Positions 55,982 to 64,000 of a DNA stretch of 64,000 bases are shown here, one piece after another. Source of the DNA: Thermus filiformis (lineage in GTDB: Bacteria > Deinococcota > Deinococci > Deinococcales > Thermaceae); assembly GCF_000771745.2 (NCBI RefSeq), contig NZ_JPSL02000037.1:186001-250000 (forward strand). Reading direction: 5' to 3'. The position numbers were made by a program, and so were the translations under genes. The notes below the pieces were generated by a model that saw only the letters and a program-made list of their open reading frames with translations, was not told the DNA's origin and searched no databases. The first letter of the stretch is position 1. Every line of letters starts with the position of its first letter.

Positions 55982-56043
55982 AAAACAAGTTTACGGGCCC
56001 CGAAGGGCCCGGGGGAAGGGGTTGTTGCAGTGTTTAGCGGGGG

Positions 56044-56709
56044 TTATGGAGTCGTAAACTCTTGGTGTAAGCTAATCTGGTAAGGGTACCCATTGATGCG
56101 GACCGTACCCACCGTGTCTGATGTGTAGAGAGTCCTACCTGTTGAAACAACGATTTGGATTTTTGCTTTGCTTTCGAGATCGGTTTGGATAGAATAACTT
56201 TGTCCACGGAAGATAACCGTCGCCTCACCCCTATCTTTTTGGTCAATTTCTGCAGTAACAGTGGTATTATCGGAAACTTGCGCAGTCAGCGACCCTGAAA
56301 ACCCGAACGCTCCACTTTCGTATGTGGCAGTTTCTGCATATGGGACAACGGGTACTATACAGCGATTTAAATCAATGTTTCCAGAGTAAGTGAGTCCAGT
56401 GGTGGTTGGGCTAGCAGTAAACTGGTAAGTCATGTAACCCCCACCAGGGCAGTTTACGTCGGTTCTGACATTAAAGTAATTTTGGGCCTTCACGAAAAGC
56501 CGATTCTCTTGGGTAGTGTAGGATGGAAAGGTGTATTGTACAAATTGCAAACTGGATTTAAGCAGGGGATCAATCAAAGCTTGTACCTCCTCCTTTGTAA
56601 AAGGAGGGTTTTGATTGCCCTGATTGCTGGAGGGTGTTTGACCGCACCCAGACAAAAGACCTCCACCCAAGAGCAAAACTGGTATAAGGGCAAACTTCCA
56701 GCCTTTCAT
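56044..56709 (-). CDS. AT-rich predicted lipoprotein
   Basis: A 221-residue protein with a lipoprotein signal (MKGWKFALIPVLLLGGGLLS, then the lipobox Cys in LLSGC). The mature part is beta-rich, with Asn, Thr and Tyr (QFTASPTTTGLTYSGNIDL). Its base composition is plainly lower in G+C than its neighbours, suggesting recent transfer. ATG at 56709 is preceded by a complete TTGACA-17-TAGATT promoter six bases away. The family is unknown to me. Confidence 0.75.
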   Translation of the reverse strand: MKGWKFALIPVLLLGGGLLSGCGQTPSSNQGNQNPPFTKEEVQALIDPLLKSSLQFVQYTFPSYTTQENRLFVKAQNYFNVRTDVNCPGGGYMTYQFTASPTTTGLTYSGNIDLNRCIVPVVPYAETATYESGAFGFSGSLTAQVSDNTTVTAEIDQKDRGEATVIFRGQSYSIQTDLESKAKIQIVVSTGRTLYTSDTVGTVRINGYPYQISLHQEFTTP

Positions 56710-56715
56710 GCCCAA

Positions 56716-56744
56716 AATCTATCAACCGACCCTGTCCCTGTCAA
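56716..56744 (-). promoter_or_regulatory. Complete leaderless promoter of the AT-rich lipoprotein
   Basis: TTGACA (56739-56744), exactly 17 bases, then TAGATT (56716-56721), then six bases to the ATG. It is the textbook example of the leaderless pattern seen across the window. Confidence 0.75.
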
Positions 56745-56754
56745 GGGGGGAGGG

Positions 56755-58944
56755 TTAGAGGAGGAGCGCCATCTGGGTGGCCAGGGAGAGGGCGGCCTTC
56801 TTGTCCAGGTACTGGTTGCCGTTGCCGCACTTGGGGGAGAGGATGCACCGGGGGCAGCCTTCCTCGCAGGGGCAGGTCTTGAGGAGCTCGTAGGCGGCCC
56901 TAAGCCAGCGGGGGAAGACCCGGGCCGCGGCCCGCGCATACCCGACCCCCCCGGGGTAGCCGTCGTAGATGAAGACGGTGGCCCCCTGGCCGGAGAAGAG
57001 GGGGTAGGGGTAGTGGGGGTAGCTGATCCCGCCGATGTCCTGCCGCTCGGCCAGGACGAAGAGGGGAAGGAGGCCGATCAAGGCGTGCTCGAGGGCGTGG
57101 ATCGCCCCGGGGACCAGGGGGGCGGGGAGGACCTCGGGGGGGTGGAACCAGACCGCCTCGGTGAGGAAGCTCACCTCGGGCATCTCCAGCGGGACCTCCT
57201 CCAGGACGCTCCCGGTGTAAAACCGCTTCTTTGCGTAGCCCACCACCTTTTCCCGCAGGTGGACCCGGCCCACGTACACCCCCGGCCGGACCTCCTCCCC
57301 GGAGAGGACCTCCAGGTCCCGCTCCACCCGGGGCTCGGTGTAGTACTCCTCCAGGGCGGGCAGGAGGACCACCTCCCGCTTCAAAAGGTCCAGGTTCCGC
57401 ACCCGGTAGCTCTCCCCCTGGTGGAGGTAGACCGCGCCCGGGTGGGCCTCCCAGTAGGCCTGCCGCTCGTCCAGGTAGCCCAGGACCCGGCCCGTGGGGT
57501 CCTTCAGGGTGAAGCTCGTCCCCAGGCCGCGCAGAAAGAGGGCCCGGTGGGGGTTGTGCCGGGGGGTGTAGTACCGCCCGTCCTTCTCCTTCAGCTCGGC
57601 CAGGGCCTCCGGGCAGAGCACCTCCTCCCTCCTTAGGGGAAGCTCCCGGGCGGCGGCGTGGAGGTGGAGGGGGCAGAGGACGGGGTTTTCCGGGTCCGCC
57701 ACCGCCCGCTCCGGGGGGGTCTTGAGAAGGAGGTCGGGGTGGGCGAGGAAGTACTCGTCCAGGGGGTCCTCCCGGGGGATGAAGACCACCAGGGCCCGCC
57801 GCGTCCCCCGGCCCGCCCGGCCCGCCCTCTGCCAGAAGGCGCTCAGGGAGCCCGGGTAGCCCACCATCACCACCGCGTCCAGCTCCCCGATGTCCACCCC
57901 CAGCTCGAGGGCGCTCGTGGCCACCAGGACCGGGATCCGCCCCTCCTTGAGGGCCTCCTCGAGGCGCCGCCTCTCCCGGGCGGTGTACCCCGCCCGGTAG
58001 GGCCTCACCCCGGGGTGGTTCGCGTAGCGGGCGATCAGCTCCGCGCTCTTGCGGGCGTTGGCGAAGACCAGCCCCCTAAGCCCCGCCTCCGCCAAGGCCC
58101 GGGCCAGGAGGGCCCCCTCCAGAAGGGGGCTCCTCCGCTTCTCTCCCCGGGCGTCCAGGGCCTTGGGCTTCAGGACCACCACCTCCCGCTCCGCCCGGCG
58201 CACCTCCCCCCTCACCTCGGCGAAGGGCAGGCCGGTGAGGCGCTCCGCGTGCTCCTTGGGGTTCTGGATGGTGGCGCTCGCGGCGATGACCTGGAGCTGG
58301 CCGCCGTAGTGGGCCACGAGGCGGAGGAGGCGCCGGAGGATCAGGGCGGTGTGGGTGCCGAAGACCCCCCGGTAAACGTGGAGCTCGTCCAGGACCAAGT
58401 AGCGGAGCCGGGCCAAAAAGTCCGCCCAGTCCGGGTGGCGGGGGAGGAGGCCGAAGTGGAGCATGTCCGGGTTGGTGAGAAGGACGAGCCCCGTCTCCCG
58501 CGCCCTCCTGCGCACCTCGGCCGGGGTGTCCCCGTCGTAGGGGAAAACCCCCTCCACCCCCAGGGCCTTTCCCATGGCCCTCAACCGCCTCAGCTGGTCG
58601 TGGGCCAGGGCCTTGGTGGGAAAGAGGAGGAGGCTCGTTCCCCCCTCCAGGGCCGCCTTCAAGACCGGGGCCTGGAAGACCAGGCTCTTTCCGGCGGCGG
58701 TGGAGAAGGAGAGGACCAGGTTCTCCCCCCCCTCCACCCGGTCCAGGGCCTCCTTCTGGTGGCGGAAGGGGACGAGGCCCAAAGCCTCCAGGACCCCCGC
58801 GAAGGCCCCCTCGTAGCCGGCCTCGAGCCCGGGGGGGGCCGGGGGCAGGAGGCGGGCGAAGGCGATCTCCCCCCGGTCCGGGAGGTCCTGGAGCCACTCC
58901 GTGTAGCGCGTGTACCCGTAGCGGCTCAGGGCCTCGGGGAGCAC
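56755..58944 (-). CDS. DUF1998 DEAD/DEAH-box helicase (YprA/MrfA type)
   Basis: A 729-residue superfamily 2 helicase. Motif I is SFSTAAGKSLVFQAPVL, motif II is YLVLDELHVYRG (DELH), motif III VIAASATI, and motif VI FWQRAGRAGRG. The C-terminal DUF1998 cysteine cluster is TCPCEEGCPRCILSPKCGNG. The family includes MrfA, a 3'-5' helicase for mitomycin-type lesion repair. The start is GTG at 58944 with AGGAGG upstream. Confidence 0.88.
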   Translation of the reverse strand: MLPEALSRYGYTRYTEWLQDLPDRGEIAFARLLPPAPPGLEAGYEGAFAGVLEALGLVPFRHQKEALDRVEGGENLVLSFSTAAGKSLVFQAPVLKAALEGGTSLLLFPTKALAHDQLRRLRAMGKALGVEGVFPYDGDTPAEVRRRARETGLVLLTNPDMLHFGLLPRHPDWADFLARLRYLVLDELHVYRGVFGTHTALILRRLLRLVAHYGGQLQVIAASATIQNPKEHAERLTGLPFAEVRGEVRRAEREVVVLKPKALDARGEKRRSPLLEGALLARALAEAGLRGLVFANARKSAELIARYANHPGVRPYRAGYTARERRRLEEALKEGRIPVLVATSALELGVDIGELDAVVMVGYPGSLSAFWQRAGRAGRGTRRALVVFIPREDPLDEYFLAHPDLLLKTPPERAVADPENPVLCPLHLHAAARELPLRREEVLCPEALAELKEKDGRYYTPRHNPHRALFLRGLGTSFTLKDPTGRVLGYLDERQAYWEAHPGAVYLHQGESYRVRNLDLLKREVVLLPALEEYYTEPRVERDLEVLSGEEVRPGVYVGRVHLREKVVGYAKKRFYTGSVLEEVPLEMPEVSFLTEAVWFHPPEVLPAPLVPGAIHALEHALIGLLPLFVLAERQDIGGISYPHYPYPLFSGQGATVFIYDGYPGGVGYARAAARVFPRWLRAAYELLKTCPCEEGCPRCILSPKCGNGNQYLDKKAALSLATQMALLL

Positions 58945-58952
58945 CCGGCCTC

Positions 58953-59171
58953 CTAAAGCATTCCGGCGAGGAACCCCTCTTCCCGGATGCGCCGGATCAG
59001 GTCCATCACCGTGAGGCGGTGGGGGTCGTACTCCACCTCCACCTGGGCCGGGGCGGGGCTCTCCGCCCGGCTCACCCCCTCGAGGCCCTGCAGGACCTGG
59101 AGGATGCGGGCCATCCCCTCGGGGGTGGGGTGGCCCCGTATGCCGATTAAGACCCGGTTCATGCCCTTCAT
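58953..59171 (-). CDS. Small HMA-like domain protein
   Basis: A protein of about 72 residues with the beta-alpha-beta pattern of heavy-metal-associated domains (MNRVLIGIRGHPTPEGMARI, VEVEYDPHRLTVMDLIRRIR), but without the CxxC metal site. The start is the ATG at 59171 or the one nine bases later, which has AAGGG before it. It lies eight bases before the helicase gene. A metal role is not supported; it may be a protein-binding version of the fold. Confidence 0.65.
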   Translation of the reverse strand: MKGMNRVLIGIRGHPTPEGMARILQVLQGLEGVSRAESPAPAQVEVEYDPHRLTVMDLIRRIREEGFLAGML

Positions 59172-59172
59172 T

Positions 59173-59440
59173 GTGACGACTCCCCGTTCTGAAGAACAGG
59201 GCTTCTCGGGGCTCACGGGGACAGATGTCGCTGTTCCCGCTCCCGAAGGCTCCGTCCGAGCCTGTGCCAGGTTGCTTCCTGAAGGGAACGCCGAAACGTT
59301 CTGTGCATCCTGGCTTGTGTGCTTGAACTTACCCGCGCAGATCGCCTACCAGCTTCTTCCGCTTTGTAGGCGAGGAGAGTGGTGCGCAGTCCAAGCACGC
59401 AAACAGGATACCACAAGAAGAGCGGGGATTATAGCTCCCC
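59173..59440 (-). mobile_element. Possible relic of an IS200/IS605-type (tnpB) element end
   Basis: On the minus strand the stretch ends GAAGCCC-TGTTCTTCAGAAC-GGGG-AGTCGTCAC: a 9-bp hairpin (59182-59201) and tail resembling the right ends of IS605/IS607-type elements, which give the guide-RNA scaffold of TnpB. No tnpB or tnpA coding remains; a 67-codon frame (59213-59416) is not recognisable. A TATAAT lies at 59428-59433. The base composition is below its surroundings. Called by eye from general similarity, so uncertain. Confidence 0.4.
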
Positions 59441-59449
59441 CATACCCCC

Positions 59450-59872
59450 TCATTCTAAGACGCCCCGGTAGGAAGGGGCCTCCGAGCGGCGGCCCAGAAG
59501 CCGCACCGCCAGGACCAAAGGGCCCACCTGGAAGCCCTCGGCCCGGAGGGCCTCGGCCAGCTCCTCCCGCGCCGGGTCCAGGTGGAGGGCCACCTCGTAG
59601 ACCCCCGCGTCGTACGCCGACTTGACCACCGCCCGCAAAAGGCCCGAAAGGGCCTCCGGGCTTCGCCCCTCTATGCGGCCGATGAGGACCGTGGCCCGGT
59701 CCCCCTGCCACAGGGCCTGGGCCAGGGCGAAGCCCTGGGGGGCCTCCTCCTCCGCCAGGAAGGAGTGGTGGGTGCGGGCAAAGAACCGCACCTGGGCCAG
59801 GCTCAGGGGCCGGTCCCCGGCCAGGGCGTTGAGGAGGGGAAGGTCCTCCTCCTGGATGGGTCGGAAGCGCAT
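59450..59872 (-). CDS. GNAT-like acetyltransferase-fold protein (DUF1999 type)
   Basis: A 140-residue protein that looks like the small GNAT-related family (DUF1999) known in Thermus: MRFRPIQEEDLPLLNALAGD, RFFARTHHSFLAEEEAPQGF and the central VLIGRIEGRSPEALSGLLRA. The acetyl-CoA loop is not clear, so activity is doubtful. TATACT exactly six bases before the ATG at 59872 suggests a leaderless transcript. Confidence 0.7.
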   Translation of the reverse strand: MRFRPIQEEDLPLLNALAGDRPLSLAQVRFFARTHHSFLAEEEAPQGFALAQALWQGDRATVLIGRIEGRSPEALSGLLRAVVKSAYDAGVYEVALHLDPAREELAEALRAEGFQVGPLVLAVRLLGRRSEAPSYRGVLE

Positions 59873-59878
59873 GGGCTC

Positions 59879-59884
59879 AGTATA
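59879..59884 (-). promoter_or_regulatory. -10 box of the leaderless DUF1999 gene
   Basis: TATACT exactly six bases before the ATG at 59872. Confidence 0.5.
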
Positions 59885-59886
59885 TC

Positions 59887-61209
59887 TTAGGCCCCCTTCC
59901 GCCTCGCCCAAAGGAGGGCCTCGAGGAGGAGGGCCAAAAGGGCCAGGAGGAGGAACCCCACCCGGCTTCCCCCCGCCCGGGGGAGGAAGCTCTCCTTGGG
60001 GGTGGGCAGGAGGGTCTCCTCGGGAAGGAGGAGGCCGCTTTTCACCTCCCGGTAAGGCCGGAGGAAGTTGTAGACCAGGGCGGGGAAGTAGGGCCGGTCC
60101 TTCAGGAAGTCCAAAGGCGGAAGGTAAAGGCTTTCCCCGAGTGCGTAGAGGAGGCCCCGCCCCCCTTCGTCCTCCGCCACCTTTTCCCAGCCCTTAGGGG
60201 GCGGGAGGACGGGCAGGCGCTCCCCCAAAAGGGGGAGGTCCTCCAGGGCCGGGTGGGGCCTCAGGGCCAGGACCCGCCCCTCCCCCAGGCCCCGGGGGGC
60301 GAAGAAGAGGGTGGGCCGCCTTGGGGGGGCTTCAGGAATCCCGATCTCCATCCCCACCTCGTCCCCGGGCAGGGCGTCCAGGAGCCGGAGGAGCCGGACC
60401 AGGGCCGGGTGGCCTGGGGCCCACACCCCCACCCGCCGCCAGGCGAACCCCGCCCGGTCGTCCAGGGCCAGGGCGTCTTTGCCCAGGAGCCGGGCCTGGA
60501 AGACGGGGGTGGGAAGCTCCAGGCCCCGGTACCCCCGGGCGGGAACCTCCAGGGTGTAGGTCCTTCCCCCGGCCTCGAGGCGGGCGGTGAGGGGCCGGGG
60601 GGCGCTGTTTCCCAGGGCCAAAAAGCCCGGGGCCACCCGGACGATGCCCAGGTTCTCCCGGGGGCTTCCCACCCCTAAATACCCGTTTAGACCCGGAGGG
60701 GGCGGCGCGTCCGAGACCAGGACCACCGCGCCGTGGGGGAGGAGGCTTCGCGCCAAGGCCAAGGCGGCCTCCAGGTCCGCGCCCTCATTTCCCGCCTCGA
60801 GGCCCATCAGGGCGGGGACGAGCCGCACCCCCGCCCCCTGGCCCAGGAGGCTGGGGGTGGCCCCCGCCCGGACCAGGACCGCCTCGGGGGCCCGCTCCAG
60901 GAGGCTTCGGGCCCGCTCCTTGGCCAGGTCCAGCCGGGTCCTTCCCCCCTCGTCCGCGGCCATGGAGGCCGAGGCGTCCACCACCAGGGCCAGGGGGGGC
61001 GGGAGGAGGGGCGGGTCCTCCAGGGCCAGGACCAGGGCCCCCCCCGCCAGGAGGAGGAGGAAGAGCCTGAGGTCAGTCCGGGGCCTCCTTCTTCCCCGCC
61101 CCAGCCCCTTCCGCCAGAGCCACACCCCCGCCCAGGGCCTTTGGGGAAGGGCCCGGGCCCGGTAGAGGAGGTAGGTCAGGAGGAGGACCAGGGGGAGGAG
61201 CCAGAGCAT
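59887..61209 (-). CDS. VWA-domain membrane protein (BatA-like)
   Basis: A 440-residue protein with two N-terminal membrane helices, a von Willebrand A domain and a final helix (RVGFLLLALLALLLEALLWA). The metal site (MIDAS) is ALVVDASASMAADEGGRTRLD, with AALALARSLLPHGAVVLVSD in the fold. The layout resembles the BatA/BatB and DUF58-associated proteins linked to MoxR ATPases, but none is next to it here. The start is the ATG at 61209, divergent from tsaD. Confidence 0.8.
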   Translation of the reverse strand: MLWLLPLVLLLTYLLYRARALPQRPWAGVWLWRKGLGRGRRRPRTDLRLFLLLLAGGALVLALEDPPLLPPPLALVVDASASMAADEGGRTRLDLAKERARSLLERAPEAVLVRAGATPSLLGQGAGVRLVPALMGLEAGNEGADLEAALALARSLLPHGAVVLVSDAPPPPGLNGYLGVGSPRENLGIVRVAPGFLALGNSAPRPLTARLEAGGRTYTLEVPARGYRGLELPTPVFQARLLGKDALALDDRAGFAWRRVGVWAPGHPALVRLLRLLDALPGDEVGMEIGIPEAPPRRPTLFFAPRGLGEGRVLALRPHPALEDLPLLGERLPVLPPPKGWEKVAEDEGGRGLLYALGESLYLPPLDFLKDRPYFPALVYNFLRPYREVKSGLLLPEETLLPTPKESFLPRAGGSRVGFLLLALLALLLEALLWARRKGA

Positions 61210-61214
61210 ACCTG

Positions 61215-61220
61215 TAGACT
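61215..61220 (+). promoter_or_regulatory. -10 box of the leaderless tsaD promoter
   Basis: TAGACT exactly six bases before the tsaD GTG at 61227. Confidence 0.5.
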
Positions 61221-61226
61221 AAGGGG

Positions 61227-62219
61227 GTGTGGGTCCTGGGCATAGACACCTCCTGCGACGACACCGGGGTGGGCCTGGTGAAGGACGGCCAGGTGGTGGT
61301 CAACCTGATCCGCTCCCAGGTGGCCCTCCACCAGGCCTACGGGGGGGTGGTGCCGGAGCTGGCCAGCCGGGAGCACCTTAAGGCCATCCGTCCCCTCGCG
61401 GAGCGGGCCCTGGCCGAGGCGGGCCTCTCTCCCGCCGGGCTGGACCTGGTGGCCGCCACCCGGGGGCCCGGCCTGATCGGGGCCCTCCTGGTGGGCTTCA
61501 CCTTCGCCAAGGGCCTGGCCTTCGCCCTGGACCGGCCCTTCCTGGGCATCCACCACCTCGAGGCCCACATCGTGGCCGCCTGGCCCGAGGGCCTGGACCC
61601 GCCCTTTTTGGCCCTGGTGGCCTCCGGGGGGCACACCCACCTCTTTGAGGTCCTGGACCTGGGCCGCTACCGCCTCCTGGGGGCCACCCTGGACGACGCG
61701 GCGGGGGAGGCCTTTGACAAGGTGGCCCGGCTTCTGGGCCTGGGCTTTCCCGGGGGGCCGGAGATTGAGCGCCTGGCCGAAGAGGCGGAGGAGGAGGCCC
61801 CCTTCGCCGTCCCCTTGCGGGGGCAGAAGGGGCTGGACTTCAGCTTCTCCGGCCTCAAGACCCGGGCGGTCCAGCTCCTGGAGAAGGGGTATTCCAAGCC
61901 GGCCATCGCCCGGGGCTTCCAGAAGGCGGCGGTGGCCCACCTCCAGGAGGTGCTCCTGGAGGCGGTGCGGCGGACGGGGCACCGGACCCTCCTGGTGGCG
62001 GGGGGGGTGGCGGCGAACCGGGCCCTCCGGGCTGGCCTCGAGGGGGCGGGCCTCCGGGTCTACTTCCCCCCCAAGGGCCTTTCCCAGGACAACGGGGCCA
62101 TGGTGGCCCTGGCCGCCTACCGGCGCTTCCTTAAGGGGGAGCCCCCCCATCCTCTCAGCCTGGACGCCCGGGCCTACTGGCCCTTAGAAGAGGTTTCTCA
62201 TCTTGCGGGCGTAGAATAG
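61227..62219 (+). CDS. tsaD: tRNA N6-adenosine threonylcarbamoyltransferase
   Basis: TsaD transfers the threonylcarbamoyl group to A37 of ANN-decoding tRNAs. The 330-residue ASKHA-fold protein has ILGIDTSCDDTGVGLV-type N-terminus (VLGIDTSCDDTGVGLVKDG), the metal site GIHHLEAHI, ALVASGGHTHLFEV and the C-terminal VAANRALRAGLEGAG. The start is GTG at 61227, directly after the -10 spacing. It is nine bases upstream of secA and probably cotranscribed. Confidence 0.95.
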   Translation: MWVLGIDTSCDDTGVGLVKDGQVVVNLIRSQVALHQAYGGVVPELASREHLKAIRPLAERALAEAGLSPAGLDLVAATRGPGLIGALLVGFTFAKGLAFALDRPFLGIHHLEAHIVAAWPEGLDPPFLALVASGGHTHLFEVLDLGRYRLLGATLDDAAGEAFDKVARLLGLGFPGGPEIERLAEEAEEEAPFAVPLRGQKGLDFSFSGLKTRAVQLLEKGYSKPAIARGFQKAAVAHLQEVLLEAVRRTGHRTLLVAGGVAANRALRAGLEGAGLRVYFPPKGLSQDNGAMVALAAYRRFLKGEPPHPLSLDARAYWPLEEVSHLAGVE

Positions 62220-62228
62220 GAAAGAGCT

Positions 62229-64000
62229 ATGCTGGGACTACTCAAGCGGATCTTTGACAACAACGAGCGGGAGATCGCCCGCTACTACAAGCAGGTGGTG
62301 GAGCCCACCAACCGGCTCGAGAGGGAGGTGGAGAAGCTTCCCGACCTCGCCGCCGCCTACGCCGAGCTTAGGGAGAAGCACCAGAAGGGGGCTCCTTTGG
62401 ACGAGCTCCTCCCCATGGCCTTTGCCCTGACCCGGGAGTCGGCCAAGCGCTTCCTGGGCCTGCGCCACTACGACGTCCAGCTCATCGGCGGGGCGGTCCT
62501 CCACGAGGGCAAGATCGCCGAGATGAAGACCGGGGAGGGGAAGACCCTGGTGGCCACCCTGGCCGTGGCCCTGAACGCCCTCACCGGCAAAGGCGTTCAC
62601 GTGGTCACGGTGAACGACTACCTGGCCCGGCGCGACGCGGAGTGGATGGGGCCGGTCTACCGGGGCCTGGGCCTTTCCGTGGGGGTGATCCAGCACGCCT
62701 CCACCCCCGAGGAGCGCCGCAAAGCCTACCTCGCCGACGTCACCTACGTCACCAACGCCGAGCTCGGCTTTGACTACCTCCGGGACAACATGGCCATCAG
62801 CCCCGACCAGCTGGTCCTCCGCCACGACACCCCCCTCTACTACGCCATCATTGACGAGGTGGACTCCATCCTCATAGACGAGGCCCGCACCCCCCTCATC
62901 ATCTCCGGCCCCGCGGAGAAGGCCACCGACCTCTACTACAAGATGGCCGAGCTGGCCAAGAAGCTGGAGAGGGGTCTTCCCGCCGAGCCCGGGGTGCGCA
63001 AGGAGCCCACGGGGGACTACACCATTGAGGAGAAGAACCGCTCCGTCCACCTCACCCTCCAGGGCATCGCCAAGGCGGAGAAGCTCCTCGGCATCCAGGG
63101 CCTCTTCAGCCCGGAGAACATGGAGCTCGCCCACATGCTCATCCAGGCCATCCGGGCCAAGGAGCTCTACCACCGGGACCGGGACTACATCGTCCAGGAC
63201 GGGCAGGTCATCATCGTGGACGAGTTCACCGGCCGCCTCATGCCGGGCCGCCGCTACGGGGAGGGCCTCCACCAGGCCATAGAGGCCAAGGAGGGGGTCA
63301 GGATTGAGCGGGAGAACCAGACCCTGGCCACCATCACCTACCAGAACTTCTTCCGCCTCTACGAGAAGCGGGCCGGGATGACCGGCACCGCCAAGACGGA
63401 GGAGAAGGAGTTCCAGGAGATCTACGGGATGGACGTGGTGGTCGTCCCCACCAACCGCCCCATGATCCGCAAGGACTTCCCCGACGTGGTCTACCGCACG
63501 GAGCAGGGGAAGTTCTTCGCGGTGGTGGAGGAGATCGCGGAGAAGTACGAGCGGGGCCAGCCCGTCTTGGTGGGGACGATCTCCATTGAGAAGTCGGAGC
63601 GGCTTTCCGCCATGCTCTCCAAGCCTGCCCTCTACCTGCCCCGCCTCGAGATGCGGGCTCAGCTCTTCCAAAAGGCCGCGGCCAAGCAGAAGGGGGAGGA
63701 GTGGGAGCGGCTTTTCAAGCTCCTGGAGCGTCCGGGCCAGCTCAAGGACGAGGACTTAGCCCCCTTTGAGGCCCTCATCCCCGCCAAGGGGGCCCTCCGC
63801 ACCCACTGGGAGGGGCTGAAGCGGGCGGTCCACACCCTGGCCGTCCTCCGCCAGGGCATCCCCCACCAGGTCCTCAACGCCAAGCACCACGCCAAGGAGG
63901 CGGAGATCGTGGCCCAGGCGGGCCGTTCCAAGACGGTCACCATCGCCACCAACATGGCGGGCCGGGGGACGGACATCAAGCTGGGCGGCAACCCCGAGTA
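62229..64000 (+). CDS. secA: Protein translocase ATPase SecA, cut by window end
   Basis: SecA drives preproteins through SecYEG. The frame opens at ATG 62229 ([20 protein letters not shown]) and continues for 590 codons past the window end; the known Thermus protein is near 1,000 residues. Visible: Walker [41 protein letters not shown], Walker [18 protein letters not shown], the [10 protein letters not shown] block, and [20 protein letters not shown]. An extra block after [13 protein letters not shown] (residues about 465-560) is the Thermus-type insertion in NBD2. Confidence 0.94.
   Translation, partial: MLGLLKRIFDNNEREIARYYKQVVEPTNRLEREVEKLPDLAAAYAELREKHQKGAPLDELLPMAFALTRESAKRFLGLRHYDVQLIGGAVLHEGKIAEMKTGEGKTLVATLAVALNALTGKGVHVVTVNDYLARRDAEWMGPVYRGLGLSVGVIQHASTPEERRKAYLADVTYVTNAELGFDYLRDNMAISPDQLVLRHDTPLYYAIIDEVDSILIDEARTPLIISGPAEKATDLYYKMAELAKKLERGLPAEPGVRKEPTGDYTIEEKNRSVHLTLQGIAKAEKLLGIQGLFSPENMELAHMLIQAIRAKELYHRDRDYIVQDGQVIIVDEFTGRLMPGRRYGEGLHQAIEAKEGVRIERENQTLATITYQNFFRLYEKRAGMTGTAKTEEKEFQEIYGMDVVVVPTNRPMIRKDFPDVVYRTEQGKFFAVVEEIAEKYERGQPVLVGTISIEKSERLSAMLSKPALYLPRLEMRAQLFQKAAAKQKGEEWERLFKLLERPGQLKDEDLAPFEALIPAKGALRTHWEGLKRAVHTLAVLRQGIPHQVLNAKHHAKEAEIVAQAGRSKTVTIATNMAGRGTDIKLGGNPE

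Noticed and set aside
59213-59416. A 67-residue minus-strand protein gene
   Set aside because: No recognisable motif, no ribosome-binding site, TTG start, and it lies in the transposon-end-like stretch.

Overview
The window is about 64 kb of a very GC-rich, densely packed genome. Its protein sequences, read by eye, match Thermus: the 14-gene complex I operon has the Nqo order and near-identical subunit lengths, and there is a second, archaeal-type aspartyl-tRNA synthetase, a Thermus-type amylomaltase and a CarD paralogue. Genes commonly overlap by ATGA or GTGA, and many operons seem to start from leaderless mRNAs, with a -10 box six bases before the start codon. The species cannot be fixed from this window alone.

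Layout. 1-2.7 kb: end of fabH, rpmF, a YceD-family gene and arginase. 2.7-16.6 kb: the complete NADH:quinone oxidoreductase operon on the minus strand (nuoA to nuoN), ending in a strong terminator. 16.8-19.6 kb: rsmA, a CarD-like regulator, a metallophosphatase and a Rad52/DdrA-like protein. 19.6-25.8 kb: small exported protein, tRNA-Ala(CGC), a lipoprotein, a TPR protein, a WecG/TagA glycosyltransferase, a ComB-like protein and thiL. 25.9-29.8 kb: a HEPN/MNT pair, the hisC-hisB-hisH run and a PfkB kinase. 29.9-36.4 kb: an adenylate-forming ligase, purK/purE, a SbtA/SbtB-like pair, a terC-dedA unit behind a yybP-ykoY-type (Mn2+) riboswitch, a phosphoribosyltransferase and a cupin. 36.5-39.5 kb: an ABC-2 exporter with a NEW3-domain protein. 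39.6-43.7 kb: speD and sdhCDAB. 43.7-48.7 kb: the second aspS with an attenuator-like leader, an IS4-type insertion, a phospholipase-D-like protein and tatD. 48.7-55.9 kb: hydroxyacyl-CoA dehydrogenase, malQ, dnaG and a large cyclase/ATPase/TPR regulator. 56.0-64 kb: an AT-rich lipoprotein, a DUF1998 helicase, a transposon-end relic, small genes, a VWA protein, tsaD and the first 590 codons of secA.

Complex I and succinate dehydrogenase both feed the quinone pool, so much of the window is respiratory. The least ordinary material lies between genes. Arrays of an 8-bp unit (TGAAGYGR) begin exactly on the stop codons of hisB, sdhB and hbd. A second palindromic repeat family also supplies or abuts stop codons. 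The aspS2 leader looks like a short ribosome-sensing attenuator with an Asn codon. An IS insertion has replaced the last codons of a gene but left a promoter 10 bp away intact.
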